A stretch of 19,199 bases of DNA from Gammaproteobacteria bacterium (GCA_016927175.1 JAFGNC010000424.1:1-19199); one strand, 5' to 3'; shown: positions 8,052-15,515, numbered from the stretch's first letter. Notes: generated by a model not told the origin, from the letters alone. Translations and numbers: made by a program.

Positions 8052-9383
8052 ATGGAGCCTAACGTCGTCAAGGAGTCTTTGTCGAAAGCCGCAGTCGGAG
8101 CCGTCGAGCTCGCGACACGGCTCGGCGCGGATCAGGCCGAGGCGGGCGTCAGCCACGAGGAGGGGTTGTCGCTGACGGTCAGGATGGGGGAGCTCGAATC
8201 GGTCGAGCGCCAGCGCGACCGCGGCCTCGCCGTGACCGTCTACAAGGACCGGCGCAAGGGCGCGGCCACGACCAGCGACTTCTCCGAGCGCGGCATCGAG
8301 GACACCGTCAGGAAGGCGCTCAGCATCGCGACGTTCACCGCCGAGGATCCGTATGCCGGTCTTGCGGACGCCGGTCTGATGGCGCGCGAGTTTCCGGATC
8401 TCGAGCTGTATTTCCCGAGCGGCCTCGACGTCGACCGGGCGACGGAGATCGCGCTGCGCACCGAGAACGCGGCCCGCGAGGCGGATCCGCGTATCGAGAA
8501 CTCGGAGGGCGCAACGGTCGGCACGGGCGAGGGGGTGCGCGTCTACGCGAACAGCCACGGCTTCGTCGGCGGCTACCCGACCAGCAGCCATTCGGCCAGC
8601 TGCAGCGTCATCGCGAAGAGCGGCAACTCGCTCGAGCGCGACTACTGGTACACCGTCGCCCGCTCGTTCGACGATCTCGAGAGTCCCGAGGCCGTCGGCC
8701 GCGAGGCCGCGTCGAGAGCCGTGCGCCGGCTCGGCGCGCGGCAGGTCCCGACGAAGGCCGTGCCGGTCCTCTATCCGGCGGAGCTCGCGCGCGGGCTGTT
8801 CGGGCATCTGGTCTCGGCGATCCGGGGGACGGCGCTGTACCGCAAGTCGACTTTTCTGCTCGATGCGCAGGGCAGGAAGATCTTTCCCGAAGACGTCGAC
8901 GTCGAAGAGGATCCCTTCATCCCGCGCGGTATGGCGAGCGCCGCGTTCGACAGCGAGGGGGTCGCGACGCGCCGCAGGAAGCTGATCGACCGGGGCGTGC
9001 TCGAGGGCTACGTGCTGTCCAGCTATTCCGCGCGCCGTCTCGGTCTTCAGACGACCGGCAATGCCGGCGGCATTCACAATCTGATCGTGCGTCCGACGGC
9101 CGGCTCGCTCGATGAGCTGATCGCGGACTGCGACGAGGGCTTTCTGGTCGGGGAGCTGCTCGGGCAGGGAGTCAACATCGTGACCGGGGACTACTCGCGC
9201 GGCGCGGCCGGCTACTGGATCGAACGCGGCCGGATCGCGTATCCGGTCAACGAGGTCACGATCGCCGGCAACCTGAGCGACATCTTTGCCTCGATACTGG
9301 CGGTCGGCTCCGACGTCGACGCCCGCGGCGCCGTGCGCACGGGCTCGGTGCTGGTCGGCCGCATGACCGTCGCCGGTCAGTGA
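8052..9383 (+). CDS. tldE: TldE/PmbA, non-catalytic partner of TldD
   Basis: From ATG 8052 the protein has 443 residues, typical for PmbA/TldE. It shares the overall fold of TldD but has no HExxxH motif, as expected for the subunit that contributes to substrate access. Family hallmarks include NSHGFVGGYPTSSHS, the SAAFDSEGV segment, and TGNAGGIHN followed by TGDYSRGAAGYWIERG. An in-frame TTG (8040) and GTG (8043) lie just upstream; I prefer the ATG because GGTGG stands a few bases before it. A TAGAAT at 7984-7989 is a candidate -10. The end overlaps the converging BrkB-type gene by 7 bases. Confidence 0.95.
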   Translation: MEPNVVKESLSKAAVGAVELATRLGADQAEAGVSHEEGLSLTVRMGELESVERQRDRGLAVTVYKDRRKGAATTSDFSERGIEDTVRKALSIATFTAEDPYAGLADAGLMAREFPDLELYFPSGLDVDRATEIALRTENAAREADPRIENSEGATVGTGEGVRVYANSHGFVGGYPTSSHSASCSVIAKSGNSLERDYWYTVARSFDDLESPEAVGREAASRAVRRLGARQVPTKAVPVLYPAELARGLFGHLVSAIRGTALYRKSTFLLDAQGRKIFPEDVDVEEDPFIPRGMASAAFDSEGVATRRRKLIDRGVLEGYVLSSYSARRLGLQTTGNAGGIHNLIVRPTAGSLDELIADCDEGFLVGELLGQGVNIVTGDYSRGAAGYWIERGRIAYPVNEVTIAGNLSDIFASILAVGSDVDARGAVRTGSVLVGRMTVAGQ

Positions 9384-10735
9384 GCGCGCCGCTGCCGCGG
9401 CGGCTCGGCCGCGGCGATCTGCTCCAGCTGCGCCTCGATGTCGACGTCGCGCGCGATCAGGTCAGCCAGCGTCTCGTTTCCCAGCGCGTCGTCGAGTGCC
9501 CGCTCCATCCTGTCCGCGAGGTTCTGCACGGTGCGCCATTCGTGGCCCGTGCGGTCGAGGCCGTGGCCGCGCACGGCGCCTGCGATCTCGCGCAGCGTCA
9601 TCAGGTGTAGATCGCGCGCGGGCACGAGGCGCGAGTCCTTCGTTTCGGTCAGCAGATTCTGCTGCGTCAGCGCGCCGATCACCGGCTCGAGCAGGTGTTG
9701 CGGCACGCGGATCCGCGCCGCCAGGCTTTCGGCCCGCCAGCCGTGGCCGGGCTCGGCGAAGTCGCGGCCGACGAGCAGCATCACGACGAACGCGAGCCGC
9801 TCGCGCAGCCCATGGGACACGGCCGGCGTGCGCGGCCCGTAGCGAAGGTAGGCCGGGTTCTGCAGGTAGAACGTCAGCTGCGTGCCGAGCAGCAGTATCA
9901 GCCACGAGAAGTACAGCCACAGCATCGCCATGATCACGATCGCGAAGCTCGAGTAGATCGCGTCGTAGCGGCTCGCCTCGACGACGAGCTTAGTGAACAG
10001 GTTGCCGCCGCCGACCCAGATCAGGCCGGCGAACAGCCCGCCGAGCGCGGCCGCCCGCAGCCGCACGCGCGTGTTCGGCACGAACAGATACAGCACGGTG
10101 AATGCCGCCATGATCAGCACGTAGGGCGTCAGCGCACCGAGCGTCGTGATCACGTCGCCGATGACCGGCGCCGCGCGCAGCCGGCTCATCGCGGCCGTGC
10201 TTTCGATCGCCGCGATCAGGCCCATCGCCACGCTCATCAGCACGGGCCCGATCAGCAGCACGCTCAGGTAATCACTGAAGCGCCTTGCCAGGCTTCTCGG
10301 GCGATCGACGCGCCAGACGAAGTTGAAGCTCGACTCGACCTTCTGCGCCATCGACAGCGCGGTGTAGATCAGCAGAACGAGGCTCAGCGTCGCGAGGCCG
10401 GAGCCGGATACGTTGTCGACGAACGCGACGAGGCTGTCGCTGATCTCCTGCGCGCGCGGCCCGAGCGGCGCGAGCAGATTCAGCAGCACCGGCTCGAGCG
10501 CGCGGTGCACGCCGAGCCCCTTCAGCACCGAGAAACTGAACGCGAGCAGCGGCACGGTGGCAAGCATCATCGAGTAGACGAGGCTCATCGCGCGCAGGCT
10601 CAGCTCGCCGGCGGCGAGGTCGCGCAGCAGCGCATACGCGAAGCGCGCGCTGCCGCGGGCGGCGCGGGCGATCGGCGAGGGCGGCCTCGATCGCGACCAG
10701 AGCCATTCGTTCAGGCGCAGCTCGAGGTTTTTCAT
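9377..10735 (-). CDS. YihY/BrkB family inner-membrane protein with extended cytoplasmic C-terminus
   Basis: A 452-residue protein. About six hydrophobic helices occupy residues 50-72, 112-133, 155-178, 195-219, 225-250 and 258-290. Family landmarks are the early LSLRAMSLVYSMMLATVPLLAF stretch and SRYDAIYSSFAIVIMAMLWLYFSW near the last helix. E. coli YihY is about 290 residues, so residues ~300-452 are an extension. Its middle (LAARIRVPQHLLEPVIGALTQQ and following) looks like a winged-helix fold, as seen in longer members. The family was once called RNase BN in error; transport is suspected but unproven. The start lies 16 bases after the purC stop, so it probably shares that transcript. Confidence 0.9.
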   Translation of the reverse strand: MKNLELRLNEWLWSRSRPPSPIARAARGSARFAYALLRDLAAGELSLRAMSLVYSMMLATVPLLAFSFSVLKGLGVHRALEPVLLNLLAPLGPRAQEISDSLVAFVDNVSGSGLATLSLVLLIYTALSMAQKVESSFNFVWRVDRPRSLARRFSDYLSVLLIGPVLMSVAMGLIAAIESTAAMSRLRAAPVIGDVITTLGALTPYVLIMAAFTVLYLFVPNTRVRLRAAALGGLFAGLIWVGGGNLFTKLVVEASRYDAIYSSFAIVIMAMLWLYFSWLILLLGTQLTFYLQNPAYLRYGPRTPAVSHGLRERLAFVVMLLVGRDFAEPGHGWRAESLAARIRVPQHLLEPVIGALTQQNLLTETKDSRLVPARDLHLMTLREIAGAVRGHGLDRTGHEWRTVQNLADRMERALDDALGNETLADLIARDVDIEAQLEQIAAAEPPRQRRAH

Positions 10736-10751
10736 GGGCCTCGCCGATGCG

Positions 10752-11672
10752 TCAGCCCGTCTCCGCTTTCGGTGGGACCGGGGAAGTCAGGCGCTCCAGC
10801 GCCTCGAGATATTTCTGCCGCGTGCGGTCGATCACGACGGCCGGCAGGTGCGGCCCGGGCTCGCTCTTGTCCCAGTCGAGCGTTTCGAGGTAGTCGCGCA
10901 CGTATTGCTTGTCGAAGCTTTGCGGCGATGCGCCGGCCGCGTAGGTGTCGGCGCGCCAGAAGCGCGAGGAGTCCGGTGTCAGCAGCTCGTCGATCAGCCT
11001 GAGCTCACCGTCCTCGGTCAGGCCGAACTCGAATTTCGTGTCGGCGATGATGATGCCGCGCTCGCGCGCATACGCGTTGGCTTCGGAGTACAGGCGCAGC
11101 GAAACCTCCGCGACCTGGTCTGCAAGCTCGCTGCCGATCCTGTTCCTGACGTCCGCGAGCGTGATGTTCTCGTCGTGGCCGCCGGGCGCCGCCTTCGTGC
11201 TCGGCGTGAAGATCGGCTCGCGAAGCTGCTCTGCGAGATCGAGCCCGGGCGGCAGGCGCACGCCGGACACTTTGCCGGTACGGCAGTAGTCCTTCCAGCC
11301 GGAGCCGATCAGATAACCGCGCACGACGGCCTCGATCGGCAGCGGCTTGAAATAACGTACGACGACGGCGCGGTCGGCGACCATCGCGTGATCGCGCGGA
11401 TCGGAAAGCACCGATAGCGGGTCGGTGCCCGTCAGGTGGTTTTCGACGACGTGGTGCAGCCGGCCGAACCAGAAGTTGGACATCGACGTCAGCAGCACGC
11501 CCTTGCCCGGGATCGGATCGGGCAGCACGACGTCGAATGCCGAGATGCGGTCCGTCGCGATGATCAGCAGGTGATCGGAGTCGACACGGTAGATGTCGCG
11601 AACCTTACCGCGGGCGAGCAGTTGCAGACCGTGCAGCCGCGATTCGAACAGAGCCGTCATGGGTTCCGTCAT
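10752..11672 (-). CDS. purC: PurC, SAICAR synthetase (long, Ade1-like form)
   Basis: A 306-residue protein from ATG 11672, which has a GAGG six bases upstream. A second ATG at 11660 would remove four residues. Motifs are RGKVRDIY (21-28), DRISAFD (41-47), VVRGYLIGSGW, then IADTKFEFG and IDELLTPDSSRF for ATP, aspartate and metal binding. It joins aspartate to CAIR, the product of PurE, so two successive purine steps are encoded within 5 kb but in separate operons. Its length and the insertions after GSGW match the yeast Ade1-like group; the E. coli enzyme has about 237 residues. Confidence 0.96.
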   Translation of the reverse strand: MTEPMTALFESRLHGLQLLARGKVRDIYRVDSDHLLIIATDRISAFDVVLPDPIPGKGVLLTSMSNFWFGRLHHVVENHLTGTDPLSVLSDPRDHAMVADRAVVVRYFKPLPIEAVVRGYLIGSGWKDYCRTGKVSGVRLPPGLDLAEQLREPIFTPSTKAAPGGHDENITLADVRNRIGSELADQVAEVSLRLYSEANAYARERGIIIADTKFEFGLTEDGELRLIDELLTPDSSRFWRADTYAAGASPQSFDKQYVRDYLETLDWDKSEPGPHLPAVVIDRTRQKYLEALERLTSPVPPKAETG

Positions 11673-11777
11673 TGCCTCGATCGTGAAACACGCATCCGGG
11701 CGCCATGCCGTGCCCGGAAGGCCCCCGCTTCCCTTGCCGGCTTCCTTCGAAACTCGGAAGCGGGGTCCGGAGCCACG

Positions 11778-11805
11778 TTGCGTTGAGTGGAAAACCCCAG
11801 ATAAT
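11778..11805 (+). promoter_or_regulatory. Putative sigma-70 promoter for the DjlA-like gene
   Basis: TTGCGT (11778-11783) and GATAAT (11800-11805) are separated by 16 bases within the 210-base gap between the divergent purC and DjlA-like genes. Transcription would start near 11812, leaving a leader of about 70 bases. I found no convincing purC promoter in the same gap. Confidence 0.45.
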
Positions 11806-11882
11806 GACCCCACAACCGATGGCCAGGCAACCCGAGTCGCGACGGGGAGCCGAAGGCCGCTCCTGGCGGGTACCGATTTTCG

Positions 11883-12668
11883 ATGCAGTGGGTGGGTAAA
11901 GCGGTCGGCGGAATCCTCGGCTTCGCTGCGGCGGGGCCGGTGGGCTCGGTGCTGGGCCTGATCGTCGGTCATCAGTTCGATCAGGGCGCCGGTCCCCGCG
12001 TGCAGCCGGGGCCTGCTCCCGACGGCGAGGCGGCGCGGTTCTTCTTCCAGGCGACGTTCGAGATCATGGGCCGCATCGCGAAGGCGGACGGGCGCGTCTC
12101 CGAGGCGGAGATCCGCGCCGCGCGGCGCATCATGCACACGATGGAGCTGTCGCCCGAGCAGGTGACCGCCGCGATCAACCATTTCACGGCCGGCAAGAGC
12201 GAGGATTATCCGCTCGCGGAGCGGCTCGAGGAGCTGAAGAAGCGGCTATCCGGCAGACGGGATCTCGCGCGGGCGTTCGTCGAGATCCAGATGCAGGCCG
12301 CGATCGGGGCGGGGGAAATCGAGCGCACGAAGCGCCGGCTGCTGTGGCGCGTCGCGAGCGCGCTCGGCGTCGGCCGGGTGGAGCTCGCGCAGATCGAGGC
12401 GCTGATCCGCGCGCAGCGGCTGCGCAGCCGCGGCAAGGAACAGGAGACGGGCCCCAGCCTCGGGGCCGCGTACCGGGTGCTGGGCGTCACGGAGGCGGCC
12501 AGCGATCGGGAGGTGAAGACCGCGTATCGCCGCCTGATGAATCAGCACCACCCGGACAAGCTCGTGGCTCGCGGCCTGCCCGAGTCGATGGTGACGCTGG
12601 CGGAGCAGAAGACCCACGAGATCCGCGCGGCCTACGAGCAGATCAAGTCACACCGCGCGTTCAAGTAG
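11883..12668 (+). CDS. djlA: DjlA-like co-chaperone (TerB domain + J domain)
   Basis: A 261-residue protein with the DjlA layout. A glycine-rich hydrophobic N-terminus (about residues 7-29) can serve as a membrane anchor. A helical TerB-like domain follows (about 50-165, with FEIMGRIAKADGRVSEAEI). A J domain closes the protein (about 195-261), with HPD at 223-225, the tripeptide that stimulates the DnaK ATPase. E. coli DjlA is slightly longer and influences envelope stress signalling; here the linker between TerB and J domains is short. The start ATG has no strong Shine-Dalgarno. The stop is 3 bases from the converging crp stop. I am confident of the family, less so of the physiological role. 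Confidence 0.92.
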   Translation: MQWVGKAVGGILGFAAAGPVGSVLGLIVGHQFDQGAGPRVQPGPAPDGEAARFFFQATFEIMGRIAKADGRVSEAEIRAARRIMHTMELSPEQVTAAINHFTAGKSEDYPLAERLEELKKRLSGRRDLARAFVEIQMQAAIGAGEIERTKRRLLWRVASALGVGRVELAQIEALIRAQRLRSRGKEQETGPSLGAAYRVLGVTEAASDREVKTAYRRLMNQHHPDKLVARGLPESMVTLAEQKTHEIRAAYEQIKSHRAFK

Positions 12669-12671
12669 CCG

Positions 12672-13352
12672 TCAGGCGCGTTGCGCGACCTCGCGCCGTG
12701 CCTTCGGCGGGTCGCGGCGCGCGTTGAACACGACGATCGTCTTGCCGTTCGCGCGGACCAGCCCCTGCTCCTCGAGCACCTTCAGCACCCGGCCCGCCAT
12801 TTCGCGCGAGCAGCCGACCAGGCGGGAGAGCTCCTGCCGCGATACCTTGATCTGCATGCCGTCCGGATGCGTCATCGCGTCCGGCTCGCGGCACAGGTCC
12901 ATGATGGCGTGCGCGACGCGGCCCGTGACGTCGACGAACGCGAGGTCGCCGAGCTTGCGGTTCGTCCGGTCGAGGCGCGACGCGAGCTGAGTGGCCACCT
13001 CGAAGATCAGCGCCGGGCTTTCGGATGCGACCTGGCGAAAGCGCGGATACGTCATCTCCGCGATCTCGCTTTCGGTGCGCGTTCGGACCCAGGCGCTGCG
13101 CGTCGGCTGCTCGTGAAACAGCCCCATCTCGCCGAAGAACTGACCCTTGTTCAGATAGGCGAGGACCATCTCGTTACCGTCCTCGTCCTCGATCATGACT
13201 TCCACGGAGCCGTCGACGATGTAGTACAGAACGTCGGGCGTGTCGCCGGCGTGAATCATCACGGTCTTGGCCGGCACGGTTCTGACCCGGCAATAGCTCA
13301 AGAAGCGATTGATCGCGGGCACGTCGCTCAAAGGTCTCAAGGCTTCTTCCAT
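12672..13352 (-). CDS. crp: Crp/Vfr/Clp-type global transcription regulator
   Basis: A 226-residue protein. The cyclic-nucleotide domain shows GEMGLF (74-79) and RS (85-86), which bind the cAMP phosphate in Crp. The central helix has Thr130-Asn131 where E. coli has Thr127-Ser128. The helix-turn-helix is at about 170-191, with GCSREM (180-185), the recognition helix that reads TGTGA. LAFVDVTGRVA and PDAMTHPDGMQIK match P. aeruginosa Vfr nearly word for word. A basic tail of about 15 residues follows the usual end. Vfr binds cAMP; Xanthomonas Clp responds to c-di-GMP, and the ligand here cannot be decided by eye. GGAG stands 9 bases before the ATG. Confidence 0.95.
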   Translation of the reverse strand: MEEALRPLSDVPAINRFLSYCRVRTVPAKTVMIHAGDTPDVLYYIVDGSVEVMIEDEDGNEMVLAYLNKGQFFGEMGLFHEQPTRSAWVRTRTESEIAEMTYPRFRQVASESPALIFEVATQLASRLDRTNRKLGDLAFVDVTGRVAHAIMDLCREPDAMTHPDGMQIKVSRQELSRLVGCSREMAGRVLKVLEEQGLVRANGKTIVVFNARRDPPKARREVAQRA

Positions 13353-13382
13353 CTCGAAAGCTCCGGGTTTGACTTAATGCCG

Positions 13383-13411
13383 TATTTAATCAAATCGATG
13401 CGGCGGCGCAA
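13383..13411 (-). promoter_or_regulatory. Putative crp promoter
   Basis: On the - strand TTGCGC (13411-13406) and TAAATA (13388-13383) are separated by 17 bases. The start of transcription would be near 13376, giving a 24-base leader that contains the GGAG ribosome-binding site. The Crp site at 13428-13443 would be centred about 60 bases upstream of this start. Confidence 0.5.
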
Positions 13412-13427
13412 GCTCAAACCCGCAGCT

Positions 13428-13443
13428 TGTGAACCTGATCACA
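13428..13443 (-). promoter_or_regulatory. Perfect-consensus Crp binding site upstream of crp
   Basis: The + strand reads TGTGAACCTGATCACA, exactly TGTGA-N6-TCACA as recognised by Crp and Vfr. It overlaps the coq7 stop codon (13439-13441) and lies 76 bases from the crp ATG. Its centre, 13435.5, is about -60 from the inferred crp start, the class I activation position. The recognition helix of the encoded protein keeps the residues needed to read this half-site. Confidence 0.7.
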
Positions 13444-14077
13444 GGAAATAGGCGGTTCGGCGCAGGACTTCGCCGCCGACGCGCATCGTTCTTCGCACCG
13501 GCGCCGGCAGATCCGCGCCGCCGGCGGCGCGCGCCGTCGTGCCGTGATGCGCCTCGTCCTGCGCCATTCGCTCGAGTATCGAGCGGCTCTTCGAATCCGC
13601 GGCCGGAAGCTTCTGCAGGTGGTCCTTGATGTGAGCCTCGACCTGTTTTTCCGTCTCCGATACGAATCCGAGGCTCGTAGAGTCGCCGAACGCGGCCGCC
13701 GCGGCGCCGATGCAGACGCTGCCGGCGTACCAGAAGGGCGCGAGCGCGCTCTTGCGGCCGCCGAGCTCGGCCAGCCGTGTTTCGCACCAGGCCAGATGAT
13801 CCCGCTCCTCGGCGGCCGCGGTGTCGAGCCGCCGGCGAGTCGACGCCGTGCGTGCGAGCAGCGCCTGACCCGTGTACAGGGCCTGTGCGGCGACCTCGCC
13901 GGCATGATTGACGCGCATCAGCGCCTCGCTGCGGCGCCGCTCCCCGCGGCTGAGCCGGGGCTCGACCGCGTCAGATGCAGGAGAAGGCCTCGCCGGGGCC
14001 GGCGCGGCCGCGAGCGTCCGCAGCCCCTGATCGAAGACCGCGATGAGCCGGTCCCCCCAACTGAGCCGACGATTCAT
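13439..14077 (-). CDS. coq7: Coq7, diiron hydroxylase of ubiquinone biosynthesis
   Basis: A 212-residue protein from ATG 14077. The diiron ligands of the Coq7 family are visible: Glu61 in NHAGEVAAQALY, Glu91 and His94 in EERDH, a Glu in ETEKQVEAHI (Glu147, or Glu143), and Glu175/His178 in DEAHH. It hydroxylates 2-polyprenyl-3-methyl-6-methoxy-1,4-benzoquinone, the penultimate ubiquinone step, and uses O2. E. coli uses the flavoprotein UbiF instead. The frame is open to 14599, but conservation begins at MNRRLSWGDR, and a longer form would run under the divergent DUF481 gene. A TATAAT is six bases before the ATG. crp follows 86 bases downstream on the same strand. Confidence 0.95.
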   Translation of the reverse strand: MNRRLSWGDRLIAVFDQGLRTLAAAPAPARPSPASDAVEPRLSRGERRRSEALMRVNHAGEVAAQALYTGQALLARTASTRRRLDTAAAEERDHLAWCETRLAELGGRKSALAPFWYAGSVCIGAAAAAFGDSTSLGFVSETEKQVEAHIKDHLQKLPAADSKSRSILERMAQDEAHHGTTARAAGGADLPAPVRRTMRVGGEVLRRTAYFL

Positions 14078-14083
14078 GCGCGG

Positions 14084-14089
14084 ATTATA
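14084..14089 (-). promoter_or_regulatory. Candidate -10 box (TATAAT) abutting the coq7 start
   Basis: A perfect TATAAT on the - strand ends six bases before the coq7 ATG. Transcription would begin at or next to the start codon, giving a leaderless mRNA. No good -35 is found at 16-18 bases. There is also no Shine-Dalgarno before this ATG, which fits a leaderless message. Confidence 0.35.
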
Positions 14090-14131
14090 ACCGCCTGCGT
14101 ATGTGCGTCCGGACGTCACGCTCCGGCCGGT

Positions 14132-14160
14132 GTGGCAATCGTTTCCGAAGCACGTATCAT
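14132..14160 (+). promoter_or_regulatory. Putative promoter for the DUF481 gene
   Basis: GTGGCA (14132-14137) and TATCAT (14155-14160) are separated by 17 bases. The predicted start near 14167 leaves a 25-base leader with a strong GGAGG at 14183-14187 before GTG 14192. Confidence 0.4.
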
Positions 14161-14191
14161 TCGCTGCTCTTTCGAGAGCGGGGGAGGCCGC

Positions 14192-14914
14192 GTGCACCGT
14201 TCTTTCTGGCCGACCGCATGGCCGCTGCTGCTCGTCGCCTGCGCCGCCGGCGCGCAGGACGGCGGTGACGATGGACAGGGTACCTCCGGCAAAGCCGCAT
14301 TCGGCTACCTCGCGACGAGCGGCAATACCGAGAGCACGAACGTCAACGCCGCGTTCAGCCTCGCGCATCAGCTGGCGCGGTGGGGCCACGAATATGTGCT
14401 TTCCGCCGTGTCGGCTTCGAGCGCAGGCGAGACGACGGCCGAGGCCTACCGCGCGGCCTACGAGGCCCGGCGGAGCTTCGGAGAGCACGCCTATATGTTC
14501 ATGGCCCTCGACTGGAAGGCCGATCGCTTCTCCGGATACGCCGAGCAGATCTCGGAGACGCTCGGCTACGGCCGCCGCCTGGTCGACGGTGAGCGGCACT
14601 CGCTCGACGCCGGCATCGGCGCCGGCCTGCGGCAGGCGGAGCTCCGCGACGGCCTCGAGGAGGAGGACGAGATTCTGCGCGGCTCGCTGACCTATCTATG
14701 GACGATGAGCGAGACGACGGAGCTCGAGCAGCGGATCGTCGCCGAGAGCGGCTCGTCGAATACGAGCGTCGACGCCGTCACGTCGGTGCGGGCCAGGCTG
14801 ATCGGCGACGTGTCGCTGGTCGTCTCCTATCGGATCAGGAGCAACAGCGACGTGCCGCCGGGCGCCGTCGACACGGATCGCTTCTCGTCCGTTTCCCTCG
14901 AATACGCCTTCTGA
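14192..14914 (+). CDS. DUF481 (YdiY-like) outer-membrane-type protein
   Basis: Starting at GTG 14192, which is preceded by GGGGAGG, the protein has 240 residues. The first ~21 form a signal peptide (FWPTAWPLLLVACAAGAQ). The rest consists of alternating strands with aromatic edges and ends in EYAF, a C-terminal Phe typical of outer-membrane beta barrels. GYLATSGNTESTNVNA near the mature N-terminus is the DUF481 signature; E. coli YdiY belongs here. The function is unknown. Cleavage after AGA or AQ looks likely, but LVAC at 15-18 also resembles a lipobox. The frame is open far upstream, under coq7; that part is a shadow. Confidence 0.85.
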   Translation: MHRSFWPTAWPLLLVACAAGAQDGGDDGQGTSGKAAFGYLATSGNTESTNVNAAFSLAHQLARWGHEYVLSAVSASSAGETTAEAYRAAYEARRSFGEHAYMFMALDWKADRFSGYAEQISETLGYGRRLVDGERHSLDAGIGAGLRQAELRDGLEEEDEILRGSLTYLWTMSETTELEQRIVAESGSSNTSVDAVTSVRARLIGDVSLVVSYRIRSNSDVPPGAVDTDRFSSVSLEYAF

Positions 14915-14922
14915 ACGGCCGA

Positions 14923-14940
14923 GGCCGCCTGGCGGCGGCC
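14923..14940. repeat. Perfect 7-bp hairpin after the DUF481 gene
   Basis: GGCCGCC (14923-14929) and GGCGGCC (14934-14940) pair around TGGC, nine bases after the stop. There is no T-run. It is the likely 3' structure of the DUF481 transcript. Confidence 0.45.
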
Positions 14941-14955
14941 GGGTCGAAAGGCGCC

Positions 14956-14989
14956 GCGGGCCCAGCGGAACCCCGCCGGCAGGGCCCGC
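14956..14989. repeat. 8-bp inverted repeat upstream of rplM
   Basis: GCGGGCCC (14956-14963) and GGGCCCGC (14982-14989) are exact complements 18 bases apart, just before the putative rplM promoter. It may be a second termination structure for the DUF481 gene. Confidence 0.4.
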
Positions 14990-14995
14990 CCCCGC

Positions 14996-15024
14996 TTGCG
15001 CGGGCCGCGCCGGGGCATTAGTAT
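14996..15024 (+). promoter_or_regulatory. Putative promoter of the rplM-rpsI operon
   Basis: TTGCGC (14996-15001) and TAGTAT (15019-15024) are 17 bases apart; transcription would start near 15031, leaving a leader of about 50 bases. The -35 hexamer is the same as in the proposed crp promoter. Confidence 0.4.
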
Positions 15025-15079
15025 CTCCCGTCTTTGGTCGGGCGCCCCCGCTCGGCCGCCACCCCAAAACAGTTGGAAC

Positions 15080-15508
15080 ATGAAGACATTTTCGGCCAAA
15101 CCAGAAACGGTCCGCCGGGACTGGTACGTCGTCGACGCGCAGGGCAAGACGCTCGGCCGCCTCGCGACGGAGCTCGCCCGCCGGCTTCGCGGCAAGCACA
15201 AGCCCGAGTACACGCCGCACGTGGATACCGGTGATTACATCATCGTCGTCAACGCCGAGAAGATTCGCGTGACCGGCAACAAGCTGAAGGACAAGCTGTA
15301 CCACCGCCACACGGGATATATAGGAAACCTGAAGTCCGAGCCGCTCGAGAAGCTGCTGCAGCGGGCACCGGAGCAGGCCCTGGAGCTGGCGGTCAAGGGA
15401 ATGCTGCCGCGCAACCCTCTCGGCCGGCAGATGTTCAAGAAGCTGAAGGTCGTGCGCGGCGCGGACCATCCCCACAAGGCGCAGCAGCCGATCGCATTGG
15501 AGCTGTAA
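15080..15508 (+). CDS. rplM: 50S ribosomal protein L13 (uL13)
   Basis: A 142-residue protein, the same length as E. coli L13. It begins MKTFSAKPETVRRDWYVVDA and contains GKTLGRLATELARRLRGKHK, HVDTGDYIIVVNA and the conserved GMLPRNPLGR. It binds 23S rRNA early in 50S assembly. ATG 15080 is chosen by conservation; the frame is open upstream, but only a weak GGA precedes this start. rpsI follows after seven bases in the widely conserved rplM-rpsI operon. Confidence 0.98.
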   Translation: MKTFSAKPETVRRDWYVVDAQGKTLGRLATELARRLRGKHKPEYTPHVDTGDYIIVVNAEKIRVTGNKLKDKLYHRHTGYIGNLKSEPLEKLLQRAPEQALELAVKGMLPRNPLGRQMFKKLKVVRGADHPHKAQQPIALEL

Positions 15509-15515
15509 AACCTCA

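Noticed and set aside
9695..11002. 435-codon frame on the + strand opposite the BrkB-type gene and purC
   Set aside because: The composition (Arg, Gln, His, Ala) is typical of an antisense shadow, and it crosses two well-supported genes on the other strand.
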